64,000 nucleotides of DNA from an uncultured Parafilimonas sp. (GCA_903882935.1 CAIRZB010000070.1:1-64000), one strand, 5' to 3'. Numbered from the stretch's first letter, positions 8,399-17,117 are shown. Notes: generated by a model not told the origin, from the sequence alone. Numbers and translations are program-made.

Positions 8399-8426
8399 CA
8401 AACGTAAATTATTTACAGTAATCAAT
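8399..8426 (-). promoter_or_regulatory. Candidate promoter of the GntR regulator
   Basis: TACGTTTG on the minus strand (8406-8399) matches TAnnTTTG exactly. A weak ATTG (8426-8423) stands 16 bases upstream. The predicted start of transcription is about 40 bases before the gene. Confidence 0.4.
8404..8416. promoter_or_regulatory. Palindrome in the regulator/rhamnosidase divergent gap, candidate operator
   Basis: GTAAAT and ATTTAC form a perfect dyad around a single T. It overlaps the candidate promoter of the GntR gene, so binding there would fit autorepression and control of the divergent rhamnosidase. Confidence 0.4.
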
Positions 8427-8566
8427 TGTATAATTTGCGCGATGCCTGGTATTACTAAGCGAGCTTTGGCCCATTGTCAGGATGGTGCATGACGGTTGCC
8501 CCGCACCTACTCTTTACTTTTAAACCCTTATTGCTTGTTAATTAAGTTGTTCTTTAAACACTTGTC

Positions 8567-11293
8567 ATGAAGAGATTAGCTATTGTTTTTTTGTTGGGTG
8601 TGTTTTTTAGCCTGGCATCTAATGCGCAGGTTAAAATACAAAACCTGTTAACCGAAAACCTTACAAACCCCATTGGGTTAGATGTTGCAGTACCCCGTTT
8701 TAGCTGGCAGCTGCTGGCCAATAAACGTGGCGTATTGCAAGCCGCTTACGAAATTCGTATGGGTGCCAATAGTGCATTGTTAACAAAAGGCAAGGGTATC
8801 ATTTGGGGCACTGGTAAAGTTAATTCAGACTCGTCGGTGCATGTCACCTATTCTGGGGTGCCGCTTCTATCCGGCAAAAGATACTTTTGGCAGGTGCGCG
8901 TGTGGGATAATGATGGCCAGCCGAGTGCTTGGAGCGAGACCGCTTTTTGGCAAACCGCTTTGCTGAGCACGGCAGACTGGAAAGCGAAATGGATAGAAGC
9001 CCCCGAACCCGACCCCGGCCAGCAACCCAGCCCATTGTTTCGCAAACAGTTTACCACAGGCAAAAAAGTGCAGTCTGCAACAGCCTATATTACGTCGCAT
9101 GGTTTGTATGAGGCGCAGATTAACGGCCAAAAAGTAGGCGATGCCTTTTTAACACCAGGCTGGACGAGCTACAACAAACGCCTGCAATACCAGACTTACG
9201 ATGTTACAGGCCTGCTAAAAAATGGGGCCAATGCCATTGGTGTTACACTGGGTAGCGGCTGGTACAGAGGCTTTATAGGTTTTTCGGGCCAAAACAATTT
9301 TTATGGTAAAAAGCTGTCGCTTTTGTTACAGATTGACATTACTTACACCGACGGCAGTGTTGACCAGATAGTAAGTGACGGCAGTTGGAAAACGTCCACC
9401 GGTGCCATAACGGCCTCTGAAATATATGACGGCGAAACCATTGACGCACGGTTAGAAAAGCCCGCTTTTGCTACCGATGGTTATGATGACAGCAAATGGG
9501 GCGCAGTAACCATAGATGAAAAGATTGGGTACGGCACCTTGGTTGCCACCTACAACGAGCCTGTTCGCAAACACGAAACATTCAAAGCCATCCACATTTT
9601 TAAAACCCCGCTCGGCGAGCAGGTGGTTGATTTTGGCCAAAACCTGGTTGGTTGGGTAGTTATAAAAGCCAAAGGCAGCAGCGGAGATAAAATTAAGGTT
9701 TGGCATGCCGAGGTGCTTGATAAGTTGGGCAATTTTTACACCACTAACCTTAGGGCAGCCAAGGCTGAGGATGAGTACATTTTAAAGGGTGGTGGCGAAG
9801 AGATTTTTCAACCCCATTTTACTTTTCATGGGTTTAGGTATATTAAAATTGAAGGGTACCCGGGTGAGTTGAACCCAGATGATTTTACGGCCGTGGCCCT
9901 ATATTCAGACATGAAACCCACCGGAAGTTTCTCCTCCAATGATGCATTAATTAACCAGTTGCAGCACAACATACAATGGGGCCAAAAGGGTAACTTTTTG
10001 GATGTGCCAACCGATTGCCCGCAGCGCGATGAACGCCTCGGCTGGACGGGCGATGCCCAGGTATTTAGCCGCACAGCCACGTTTAACATGAACGTAAACA
10101 ACTTTTTCGCCAAATGGCTGAAGGATGTTGCCGCGGACCAAAATGAAGCAGGCTCAGTGCCTTTTGTGGTGCCGAATGTGTTGGGCGCGGGTGCGGTGGG
10201 CAGCACTGGCTGGGCCGATGTAAGCACCATCATCCCCTGGAACATGTACTTGGCTTACGGTGACAAACGCATTTTAGAGACCCAATATGCCAGTATGAAG
10301 GCCTGGGTGGGGTACATGCAAAGTAAAACCAAGAACGACTTGTGGAACACCGGCTTCCATTTTGGCGACTGGCTGTTTTACCGACCAGAGGATGACAACG
10401 ACGGCAGGGCCGCCGTTACCAACAAGTATTTAATTGCGCAATGCTTTTATGCGCACTCAACACAATTGCTCATCAACGCCGCCAGCGTGCTTGGCAAAAC
10501 GGATGATGTAACCACCTACACCCAGTTATTGCAAAAAATAAAAACCGCGTTTTTAAACGAGTATGCCACACCCAACGGTGGCTTGGTGTCTGGCACGCAA
10601 ACTGCTTATGTGCTGGCATTGAATTTTGATATGTTCCCTGAAAACCTGCGCGCACAGGCCGCGGCAAGGCTGGCTGAAAATGTGGAGAGTTACGACAACC
10701 ATCTAACCACCGGCTTTTTAGGTACGCCATATTTATGCCACGTGTTAACAAGGTTTGGCTATACCAATATTGCGTATAAACTATTGCTGCAACAAACCTA
10801 CCCAAGTTGGCTGTACCCCGTAAAAATGGGTGCCACCACCATTTGGGAACGGTGGGATGGCATTAAGCCCGACAGTAGTTTTGAAACGCCAAGCATGAAT
10901 TCCTTCAACCACTACTCCTACGGTGCCATTGGCGACTGGATGTACAGGGCGGTTGTTGGCATTGACACATATGCCGACGGGGTTGGCTACAAACACATAA
11001 AAGTAATGCCACACATAGGGGAGGGGCTAACCAATGCGTCTGCCACCCTACAAACTTATTATGGTGAGCTAAGCAGCAGTTGGAAGGTAGAAAACGGTAC
11101 TACCACGTTAAACGTAGAAATACCTGCCAATACAACCGCAAATATTTATGTGCCGGCAAAAACGGCCGATGCAGTAACCGAGGGTGGCGTGGCGCTTCCA
11201 TTGGTGAAAGATGTACAAGTAACGGGTTTGGAAAACGGGTATGTTGTGGTAAAAGTGGGCTCAGGTAAATTTCATTTTGAAGTAAGGAATTAG
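8567..11293 (+). CDS. Alpha-L-rhamnosidase, glycoside hydrolase family 78
   Basis: A 908-residue secreted enzyme that releases terminal L-rhamnose from glycosides and polysaccharides. A 20-residue signal peptide ends at SNAQ. The GH78 layout follows: N-terminal beta-sandwich modules (about 20-430), an (alpha/alpha)6 catalytic domain (about 440-790) with TDCPQRDERLGWTGDAQVF and TTIWERWDGI, which carry family catalytic and substrate-binding residues, and a C-terminal beta-sandwich. It starts the rhamnose locus and is likely located in the periplasm or on the surface. Length fits the family. Confidence 0.93.
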   Translation: MKRLAIVFLLGVFFSLASNAQVKIQNLLTENLTNPIGLDVAVPRFSWQLLANKRGVLQAAYEIRMGANSALLTKGKGIIWGTGKVNSDSSVHVTYSGVPLLSGKRYFWQVRVWDNDGQPSAWSETAFWQTALLSTADWKAKWIEAPEPDPGQQPSPLFRKQFTTGKKVQSATAYITSHGLYEAQINGQKVGDAFLTPGWTSYNKRLQYQTYDVTGLLKNGANAIGVTLGSGWYRGFIGFSGQNNFYGKKLSLLLQIDITYTDGSVDQIVSDGSWKTSTGAITASEIYDGETIDARLEKPAFATDGYDDSKWGAVTIDEKIGYGTLVATYNEPVRKHETFKAIHIFKTPLGEQVVDFGQNLVGWVVIKAKGSSGDKIKVWHAEVLDKLGNFYTTNLRAAKAEDEYILKGGGEEIFQPHFTFHGFRYIKIEGYPGELNPDDFTAVALYSDMKPTGSFSSNDALINQLQHNIQWGQKGNFLDVPTDCPQRDERLGWTGDAQVFSRTATFNMNVNNFFAKWLKDVAADQNEAGSVPFVVPNVLGAGAVGSTGWADVSTIIPWNMYLAYGDKRILETQYASMKAWVGYMQSKTKNDLWNTGFHFGDWLFYRPEDDNDGRAAVTNKYLIAQCFYAHSTQLLINAASVLGKTDDVTTYTQLLQKIKTAFLNEYATPNGGLVSGTQTAYVLALNFDMFPENLRAQAAARLAENVESYDNHLTTGFLGTPYLCHVLTRFGYTNIAYKLLLQQTYPSWLYPVKMGATTIWERWDGIKPDSSFETPSMNSFNHYSYGAIGDWMYRAVVGIDTYADGVGYKHIKVMPHIGEGLTNASATLQTYYGELSSSWKVENGTTTLNVEIPANTTANIYVPAKTADAVTEGGVALPLVKDVQVTGLENGYVVVKVGSGKFHFEVRN

Positions 11294-11494
11294 TTAGGAA
11301 GTCGGAAAGTCTGGAGGTCAGCAAGTCTGGAGGTTCGATAGTCTGAAAGTCCGGACGGGTTGATGAATCCGAAAGTCTGTTAGTCGGAGAGCCCGGAAGA
11401 CGGCATATGTGTTGTCCACTTTCAACCTTTAATCAATCATTTTTTTCTTCCGGACTATCGGCCTTCCCGTCTTCCGGACTTTTAAAACTATACC
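11294..11494. repeat. Degenerate 8-bp tandem array with an inverted arm
   Basis: From about 11299 to 11403 the sequence is built of roughly thirteen 8-base units close to AAGTCYGG (for example AAGTCTGG, AAGTCCGG, TAGTCGGA). After a 40-base unique gap, four to five units recur in reverse orientation at 11447-11484. The two arms could fold on each other. It fills the gap between the rhamnosidase and rhaT, and no gene or promoter was seen in it. Confidence 0.75.
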
Positions 11495-12586
11495 ATGCAA
11501 ACAATATTCGGTGTAATATTTCATTTTATTGGCGGCTTTGCTTCCGGCAGTTTTTACATGCCCTTTAAAAAAGTAAAGGGCTGGCATTGGGAGAGCTATT
11601 GGATTGTAGGCGGTGTATTTTCATGGCTCATCGTTCCGCCTGTGGCCGCTTATCTTACCATCCCGGGTTTTGCTGATATCATACGGCAAACAGGTGGGGG
11701 CACGCTTGCCCTCACTTATATGTTTGGCGTGCTTTGGGGCATCGGCGGGTTAACCTATGGCTTAGGTGTACGCTACTTGGGGGTTTCGCTGGGCAGCAGC
11801 ATCATATTGGGTTTATGTATGGTTTTTGGTGCCATTATACCTTCCATCTATTACAATTTTTTTCCCCAAGCGGGCAAGGATTCATTTGCCATGCTCATCC
11901 ATTCCCAATGGGGGCTCACCGTGCTGGCAGGGCTTGCGTTGTGCGTTGTGGCCATCATAATTTGCGGCAAGGCCGGTATGATGAAGGAGAAACAATTGTC
12001 AGCAACTTCCACGGACCCACACGGCACTAACCAGGCGACTGAATACAAGTTTGCATTGGGTATGCTGGTATCTATTGTTTCCGGTGTATTAAGCGCTTGC
12101 TTTAATTTTGGGTTAGAAGCAGGCAAGCCAATGGCCGATATAGCCAATGAAGTTTGGAAGGCCGCCAACCCTGGCCAAGGCAACTTTTTATACCAAAACA
12201 ATGTAACGTATGTGGTGGTGCTTTGGGGTGGCCTTACCACCAATTTTATTTGGTGCATGGTGTTGAACGCACGCAACAAAACCTTTGGCGATTATACCAA
12301 CAAGCAAACCCCCTTGCTGGGTAACTATGTTTTTGCCGCGCTGGCAGGCACCACATGGTTTCTGCAATTCTTTTTCTATGGCATGGGCGAAAGCCGCATG
12401 GGCAACGGGCCCAGCTCGTGGATTTTGCACATGGCATTTATTATATTGGTGGCCAACGCATGGGGCCTGGTGTTGAAGGAATGGAAAGGCGTTGATAAAA
12501 AAACAAAAACTACCATTGTGGTCGGCATCATAACCGTTGTGGCCTCTGTGTTGGTGGTAGGCTTTGGCAATTCAATGAAACCGTAA
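11495..12586 (+). CDS. rhaT: L-rhamnose/proton symporter
   Basis: A 363-residue membrane protein of the RhaT family, which imports L-rhamnose with a proton. About ten hydrophobic helices are present. Conserved features include the N-terminal GGFASGSFYMPFKKVKGWHWESYW segment and a WGIGGLTYGLGVRYLG segment. It follows the rhamnosidase and precedes the aldolase fusion in the same direction, so it supplies the substrate. A large intracellular loop of about residues 160-190 separates the two halves. It is slightly longer than the E. coli protein (344). Confidence 0.92.
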   Translation: MQTIFGVIFHFIGGFASGSFYMPFKKVKGWHWESYWIVGGVFSWLIVPPVAAYLTIPGFADIIRQTGGGTLALTYMFGVLWGIGGLTYGLGVRYLGVSLGSSIILGLCMVFGAIIPSIYYNFFPQAGKDSFAMLIHSQWGLTVLAGLALCVVAIIICGKAGMMKEKQLSATSTDPHGTNQATEYKFALGMLVSIVSGVLSACFNFGLEAGKPMADIANEVWKAANPGQGNFLYQNNVTYVVVLWGGLTTNFIWCMVLNARNKTFGDYTNKQTPLLGNYVFAALAGTTWFLQFFFYGMGESRMGNGPSSWILHMAFIILVANAWGLVLKEWKGVDKKTKTTIVVGIITVVASVLVVGFGNSMKP

Positions 12587-12668
12587 TTCGATCTTCAAGC
12601 CCCACCGTTCTTACAGGGGTAAGGAGAGTTGACTAAATAAAATTATAACAAGCCAATTACTTTAGGCC

Positions 12669-12684
12669 TCTTTTCGCGAAAAGA
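12669..12684. promoter_or_regulatory. Perfect 16-bp palindrome upstream of the aldolase fusion gene
   Basis: TCTTTTCG followed directly by CGAAAAGA, flanked by GCCTC and GAGGC that can extend a stem. It sits 35 bases before the ATG. It may be a regulator site or a leader hairpin; nothing decides between them. Confidence 0.35.
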
Positions 12685-12718
12685 AAGAGGCGAGGGTTTG
12701 GCCATAAAAACCGAATGT

Positions 12719-14908
12719 ATGAAGAACGAACAGGCCAATCAATTTCAATACGCCCCTGTAGATGATGGGGGCGGTAACAAGGGCTTTCAGCACGTTAGTT
12801 ACCTTTGGGACGATGTGAAGGCTGCCGAGTTTGCCGGTGACGAAGTGGGTTTGCTCGTTTACCGCTCAAACCTGTTGGGGGCCGACTTAAGGCTTACCAA
12901 CTATGGTGGCGGCAACACATCTTGCAAGGCCATGGCGAAGGACCCTTTAACGGGTAACCCGCTGGAGGTAATGTGGGTAAAGGGCAGCGGTGGCGATTTA
13001 GGCACCATGAAGAGAAACGGATTGGCGGCTTTGTATGTGGATAGGCTGCGGAGCCTAACCAATGTATACAAGGGTATAGCCTTTGAAGATGAAATGGTAG
13101 AGTTGTTTAACCATTGCATTTACGACCTGGCATCTAAGGCACCATCGATTGATACCCCCTTACATGGCTTTTTGCCCTTTAAACATATTGACCATCTACA
13201 CCCCGACGCAGCCATAGCCATTGCCGCCGCTAAAGACGGCAAACAGATAACCCAAGAATTATTTGATGGTAAAATTGGTTGGGTGCCTTGGCAGCGCCCC
13301 GGTTTTGACTTAGGCCTACAGTTAAAACAGTGCCTTGACGAAAACCCCGGCATCCGTGGTATTATGTTGGGTTCCCACGGGTTGTTTACCTGGGGCGACA
13401 CCGCATACGAAAGTTACATCAACACCTTAGAAGTAATTGAAAAATGCGCCCAATACCTGGAGGACAGCTACGGCAAAAAAGGCCCTGTGTTTGGTGGCCA
13501 AAAAATGGAAGCCTTGCCAAAGGAAGCCAGGTTGCAAAAAGCGGCTACCCTGGCGCCGGTGCTGCGTGGGTTATGCTCAGAAAGTATGGCCAGCAATTCA
13601 TCTGCCGGCGCGGGCATGGTGGGCCATTTTACGGATGACGAAAGAGTGCTGCAGTTCATCAATTCAAACCATTTGGGCAAGCTGGCACCCATGGGCACCA
13701 GTTGCCCCGACCATTTTTTGCGCACCAAAATAAGCCCGCTGGTATTGGCCTTGGGGGCCAACGACGATTTGGGCAACGCAGAGTTGGTAAAACAAAAAAT
13801 TATTCCCCAATTTGTTGCCTACCGGCAAATGTACGCTGACTATTATACCACCTGCAAACACGCCAACAGCCCTGCCATGCGCGACCCTAACCCAGTAGTG
13901 ATACTATACCCGGGCGTAGGCATGTTTACTTTTGCGAAAGACAAACAAACAGCAAGGGTGGCCGCAGAGTTTTATATTAATGCCATCAATGTAATGAAGG
14001 GTGCGGAAGCAGTGAGCGAATACACGTCTTTGCCCCGGCAGGAAGCGTTTAACATAGAATATTGGTTGCTGGAAGAAGCCAAGCTGCAACGCATGCCCAA
14101 GCCCAAAGCACTCAGTGGGAGGGTGGCGTTAATTACCGGCAGTGCCGGTGGCATAGGCAAGGCGATTGCCAAAAAATTTGCCAACGAAGGGGCCTGTGTG
14201 GTGATTAACGACAATGATGCGCAGCGGTTGGAAGGCGCGAAAGAGGAATTTGCCAAGCAGTACGGCAAAGATGTGTTTACCGCGGCGTTGTTAGATGTGA
14301 CCGATAAGGCTACGATAGACGCCGCATTTGAGGCGGCCGCGTTGGCTTTCGGCGGTGTTGACGTGGTGGTTAATTGTGCAGGCATCTCCATTTCAAAGCC
14401 ATTAGAAGAACATACGGAGAGAGACTGGGATTTTCTCTACGATATATTGGTGAAAGGCCAGTTTTTGGTTACCCAGGCGGGTGTGGCGATCATGCGCAAA
14501 CAGGGTTTTGGCGGTGATGTGCTGAACATTGTTAGCAAGAACGCCTTGGTGAGCGGCCCAAACAACGCAGGTTACGGCAGTGCCAAAGCCGCGCAACTGC
14601 ACTTGAGTAGGCTAAACGCTGCCGAGCTGGGCAAGGACAATATACGCGTGAACGTGGTTAACCCCGATGCCGTAATCAGCGACAGTAAAATTTGGGCAGG
14701 TGCCTGGGCCGAGGGGCGTGCAAAAGCCTACGGCGTTACCGTGGCCGAACTGCCCGCCTACTACGCCAAACGCACGCTGTTAAACGAAATTATTTTGCCC
14801 GATGATATTGCCAATGCCTGCTTTGTTTTTATCGGCGGCCTGCTGCACAAATCAACCGGCAATGTGTTGAATGTGGACGGCGGTGTGGCGATGGCGTTTG
14901 TAAGGTAA
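12719..14908 (+). CDS. rhaEW: Bifunctional L-rhamnulose-1-phosphate aldolase / L-lactaldehyde dehydrogenase
   Basis: A 729-residue fusion. The N-terminal two-thirds (to about residue 440) is a class II aldolase domain with the metal-binding HLHPDAAIAIAAAKDG and SHGLFTWGDT motifs. It splits rhamnulose-1-phosphate into dihydroxyacetone phosphate and L-lactaldehyde. The C-terminal part (about 465-729) is a short-chain dehydrogenase with ITGSAGGIGKAIAKKF for NAD(P) binding and a YGSAKAA catalytic Tyr-Lys pair, expected to oxidise lactaldehyde to lactate. This fusion is known from non-enterobacterial rhamnose pathways. The ATG at 12719 is preferred over the upstream TTG at 12698. Confidence 0.9.
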   Translation: MKNEQANQFQYAPVDDGGGNKGFQHVSYLWDDVKAAEFAGDEVGLLVYRSNLLGADLRLTNYGGGNTSCKAMAKDPLTGNPLEVMWVKGSGGDLGTMKRNGLAALYVDRLRSLTNVYKGIAFEDEMVELFNHCIYDLASKAPSIDTPLHGFLPFKHIDHLHPDAAIAIAAAKDGKQITQELFDGKIGWVPWQRPGFDLGLQLKQCLDENPGIRGIMLGSHGLFTWGDTAYESYINTLEVIEKCAQYLEDSYGKKGPVFGGQKMEALPKEARLQKAATLAPVLRGLCSESMASNSSAGAGMVGHFTDDERVLQFINSNHLGKLAPMGTSCPDHFLRTKISPLVLALGANDDLGNAELVKQKIIPQFVAYRQMYADYYTTCKHANSPAMRDPNPVVILYPGVGMFTFAKDKQTARVAAEFYINAINVMKGAEAVSEYTSLPRQEAFNIEYWLLEEAKLQRMPKPKALSGRVALITGSAGGIGKAIAKKFANEGACVVINDNDAQRLEGAKEEFAKQYGKDVFTAALLDVTDKATIDAAFEAAALAFGGVDVVVNCAGISISKPLEEHTERDWDFLYDILVKGQFLVTQAGVAIMRKQGFGGDVLNIVSKNALVSGPNNAGYGSAKAAQLHLSRLNAAELGKDNIRVNVVNPDAVISDSKIWAGAWAEGRAKAYGVTVAELPAYYAKRTLLNEIILPDDIANACFVFIGGLLHKSTGNVLNVDGGVAMAFVR

Positions 14909-14945
14909 GCCCATGCCCCACATGCATCTTCGCTCTTTCTGTTCT

Positions 14946-15042
14946 GCGGAACTTCCAGTTCCGTAGTGCTTTTTTGTCGCCTTCGGCGACGTATATTGTT
15001 GCCAAAGGCAACAGAATAAAACCACGGAACTGGAAGTTCCGC
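14946..15042. repeat. Branched palindromic element, copy 1 (three-way junction)
   Basis: Outer arms at 14946-14964 and 15024-15042 pair perfectly over 19 bases. Inside are two further perfect hairpins: GTCGCC-TTC-GGCGAC at 14976-14990 and GTTGCC-AAA-GGCAAC at 14998-15012. The whole folds as a three-way junction with two short arms. Confidence 0.8.
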
Positions 15043-15280
15043 GGAGCGGGTGATGCAATAGACGAAACAAAAATTTGCGTTGACATTGCATAGCCGCAGG
15101 CCTCCGTCATACTTGCGTAGGCAGGCATCTCTCAAACCTATACCGGTTAGAACAAAAACCTGTAAAGGTTGCTTTATGAACGAGCCTGCTAGGCTATGAA
15201 ATCCCATTTCTTTTGCCATGCAGGTTTAATTTTAGGCGATACCTGCCTTCGCAGGTATTACGAGCCGGGTCATCGCTCTT

Positions 15281-15384
15281 CGGCACTTCCAGTTCCGTAG
15301 TGCTATTATGTCGCCTTCGGCGACGGGTATAGCGTTGCTAGAAGCGACAGCATAAAACCACGCAACTACACGTTCCGCCAAGCG
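15281..15384. repeat. Branched palindromic element, copy 2 (diverged)
   Basis: Shares the left arm (CACTTCCAGTTCCGTAGTGC) and the GTCGCC-TTC-GGCGAC hairpin (15310-15324) with copy 1. The second hairpin has changed to GTTGCT-AGA-AGCGAC (15334-15348), with paired changes that keep the stem. The right outer arm has decayed, so the long stem no longer pairs well. Confidence 0.7.
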
Positions 15385-15430
15385 GGAATAACTGTAGCTT
15401 TTGTCATAAACCTAAAAGTCTACATTGTCC

Positions 15431-16408
15431 TCACCCTTTCATCAATTGCTTCAACCTGCCTTGGTAGCATTGCCAATAATGCCGCTGGGTGGTTTCGTCA
15501 AGAAAGGAGGAGAAAGTTAGCAGTTGTACTTTTTCTGATGCTGATTGCATTTGTGCCATTACATTATTAAATACATTGTTATTTATCCCGGCATTTTCGG
15601 CCAATACCGCAAATTGATGCCCGGTTTTGCCCTGTGCCAAGCTTTTTGGCAGTAAACCATCGTCAAGTGCAAAATCATTGTCGTTAATATTTATGCGGCT
15701 ATTCAGCAGATCGTACGCCGGGCTCAACCGGTAATCGCCCAAAGGGGTCTCCAGCAACGAAAAATTCTTAAAATGTGCGTCCCCGTTGCAGAACAGAAAA
15801 TTAAATATCAACAGTTTCAAAAATTTTGGCGCCTCCAGTGTATAAGCCGGCACGTATTTTTTCATCAGCCTGAACATCTCCAAATAACTTCCCGCGTATT
15901 TAAAATGTTCGCCGTGGGTTTGCGGCGTCCTGCCGGCAAGCGAAGCAAAATCATCCTGCGCCAGCTTGCTCCCATCTTCCTTTACATCAAAGCGTTTGGT
16001 TATGTACGCCGGAGTGCCGTCATTAAAAAAAATCATTGCATTTTCAGCAGTTTCAATTCCATACACTTGGCGGGCTATCTGCATGGTTACATGCTCGTTG
16101 GCGGGCATTTGGCCGGGTTTTTTGCCAACCTTTGGGGCCGGTTTCAATATGTGGGTGCCGCGTTCCCCATCGTTAACCAGCCTTAGCTTATTCTTTTCCA
16201 ACAACAACGGAAATTTTTCCTGCACGCCTGAAATAGACATCCGCTGCATGCTTTCTTCAAACAGTTCCGAGTCGGATGCTGGCCAGCCATAAGGTAAAAC
16301 ATGGCTCACCTTTTTTCCGTCAAAAACCCGGTTTAGGCAAGTACGGCTGTAGGTATCATACCCTTGCGCCAATGTTCCCGGGCAATATTTAATGTTAGGC
16401 AAACTCAT
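15431..16408 (-). CDS. hipT: HipT-like Ser/Thr kinase toxin (HipA C-terminal domain)
   Basis: A 325-residue protein with the HipA kinase core only. The glycine-rich loop region reads MSISGVQEK (Ser58-Ile-Ser60). The catalytic segment reads NGDAHFKNFSL and the metal-binding segment LSPAYDLL, as in HipA. The N-terminal subdomain that is fused in HipA is encoded by the separate upstream gene, so this matches HipT of three-gene HipBST modules, whose E. coli member phosphorylates tryptophanyl-tRNA synthetase. Its ATG overlaps the upstream stop (ATGA at 16405-16408). The target in this organism is unknown. Confidence 0.85.
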   Translation of the reverse strand: MSLPNIKYCPGTLAQGYDTYSRTCLNRVFDGKKVSHVLPYGWPASDSELFEESMQRMSISGVQEKFPLLLEKNKLRLVNDGERGTHILKPAPKVGKKPGQMPANEHVTMQIARQVYGIETAENAMIFFNDGTPAYITKRFDVKEDGSKLAQDDFASLAGRTPQTHGEHFKYAGSYLEMFRLMKKYVPAYTLEAPKFLKLLIFNFLFCNGDAHFKNFSLLETPLGDYRLSPAYDLLNSRININDNDFALDDGLLPKSLAQGKTGHQFAVLAENAGINNNVFNNVMAQMQSASEKVQLLTFSSFLDETTQRHYWQCYQGRLKQLMKG

Positions 16409-16734
16409 GCATTGTCCGTTTTAAGTACGCGTACGGCACCGATGGTATCGGTTTTTGCCACTGCCATCAGTAGTCCAAACGCATCGTTTTGGTCAATCCG
16501 GTTAAGCTTACAAACCGTCTGCTTGTTATCCCCTTCGGGAAGCATATTGTAAAAAAAAGGAAAAAGATACCCTGCATGGTACGGCCTCTCCGTTTTAGGC
16601 AGGGTGAGGCTTACACCCGGCTTGCCTGCATTGAACACCCAAGATGGATGGTACTGAAATGTAAAAGAACCGTCATCATGCTGGGTTAATATCCCGGCCT
16701 CTTCGCCTTTAAACAATACTGCTGCCTTTCTCAT
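16405..16734 (-). CDS. hipS: HipS-like protein (free-standing HipA N-terminal domain)
   Basis: Encodes 109 residues matching the HipA N-terminal subdomain: VLFKGEEAGILTQHDDGSFTFQY, then SLTLPKTERPY and the FFYNMLPEG motif. In E. coli HipBST this small protein, rather than HipB, neutralises the kinase. It overlaps both neighbours by four bases (ATGA), so the three genes are translationally coupled. The split is not a recent frameshift, since each ORF has a proper start, stop and overlap. Confidence 0.85.
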   Translation of the reverse strand: MRKAAVLFKGEEAGILTQHDDGSFTFQYHPSWVFNAGKPGVSLTLPKTERPYHAGYLFPFFYNMLPEGDNKQTVCKLNRIDQNDAFGLLMAVAKTDTIGAVRVLKTDNA

Positions 16735-16949
16735 AAATCAACCGTTTTATTCTTTACTGTTAAAATTACCTCTAAACCCAGCGCGTCCCCCAACTTTTGC
16801 AGGGTAGCTAAGGTGGGGTTGCCTTTGCCGCTTTCAAACTGCTTTAGCGTTCTTAGCCCCACGCCTGATAGGCTGGCAAGCGTTTCCTGCGTAACTTGGA
16901 GCGACTCCCGCCTTTGTTTTATGCCTGTGATAATTTCTTTAAAGTGCAT
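16731..16949 (-). CDS. hipB: HipB-like HTH antitoxin/repressor (Xre family)
   Basis: A 72-residue single helix-turn-helix protein. The DNA-binding motif covers about residues 19-42 (VTQETLASLSGVGLRTLKQFESG), and the C-terminal tail (LGLEVILTVKN) resembles the HipB strand that mediates dimerisation. It is the first gene of the module and presumably represses it. A dyad 50-75 bases upstream is a candidate operator. Confidence 0.85.
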   Translation of the reverse strand: MHFKEIITGIKQRRESLQVTQETLASLSGVGLRTLKQFESGKGNPTLATLQKLGDALGLEVILTVKNKTVDL

Positions 16950-16999
16950 TATGGTGCGCTTTTTTGTGTAAAAATAGAAATTTTTCAGTAATTTAAAAG

Positions 17000-17025
17000 T
17001 AAAAGTGCAGTAAAATACACTTATA
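17000..17025. promoter_or_regulatory. Candidate HipB operator
   Basis: TAAAAGTG and CACTTATA are inverted repeats (7 of 8 positions) separated by 10 bases. They lie about 50 bases upstream of hipB. Spacing resembles that of dimeric HipB-type operators, though the bases differ from the E. coli site. Confidence 0.4.
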
Positions 17026-17117
17026 GGTGTGCGAAGAAGGTGTTTTAACGTGGCGTAGATAAAATTTAAGTAGCGAATTGATATCTACAATTTTTTTTAA
17101 AACAATGGGAAGTTTTG

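Larger units (their letters stand above)
14909..15430. repeat. Repeat-filled gap between the rhamnose genes and the hipBST module
   Basis: This 522-base gap has no convincing gene. It holds two related branched palindromes (14946-15042 and 15281-15384), a short perfect hairpin at 15240-15257 (TACCTGC, CTTC, GCAGGTA) and a GCGTAGGCAGGCAT motif near 15114 of the type found in bacterial extragenic palindromes. It separates the aldolase fusion from the converging hipT gene. Confidence 0.7.

Noticed and set aside
11296-11484. Invertible promoter between the two arms of the 8-bp array
   Set aside because: Arms are degenerate and no recombinase gene is near; no sign of a promoter in the segment between them.
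16405-16734. hipS and hipT as a frameshifted single hipA
   Set aside because: Each gene has a proper start and stop with ATGA overlaps and the order hipB-hipS-hipT matches known three-gene modules, so the split looks real.
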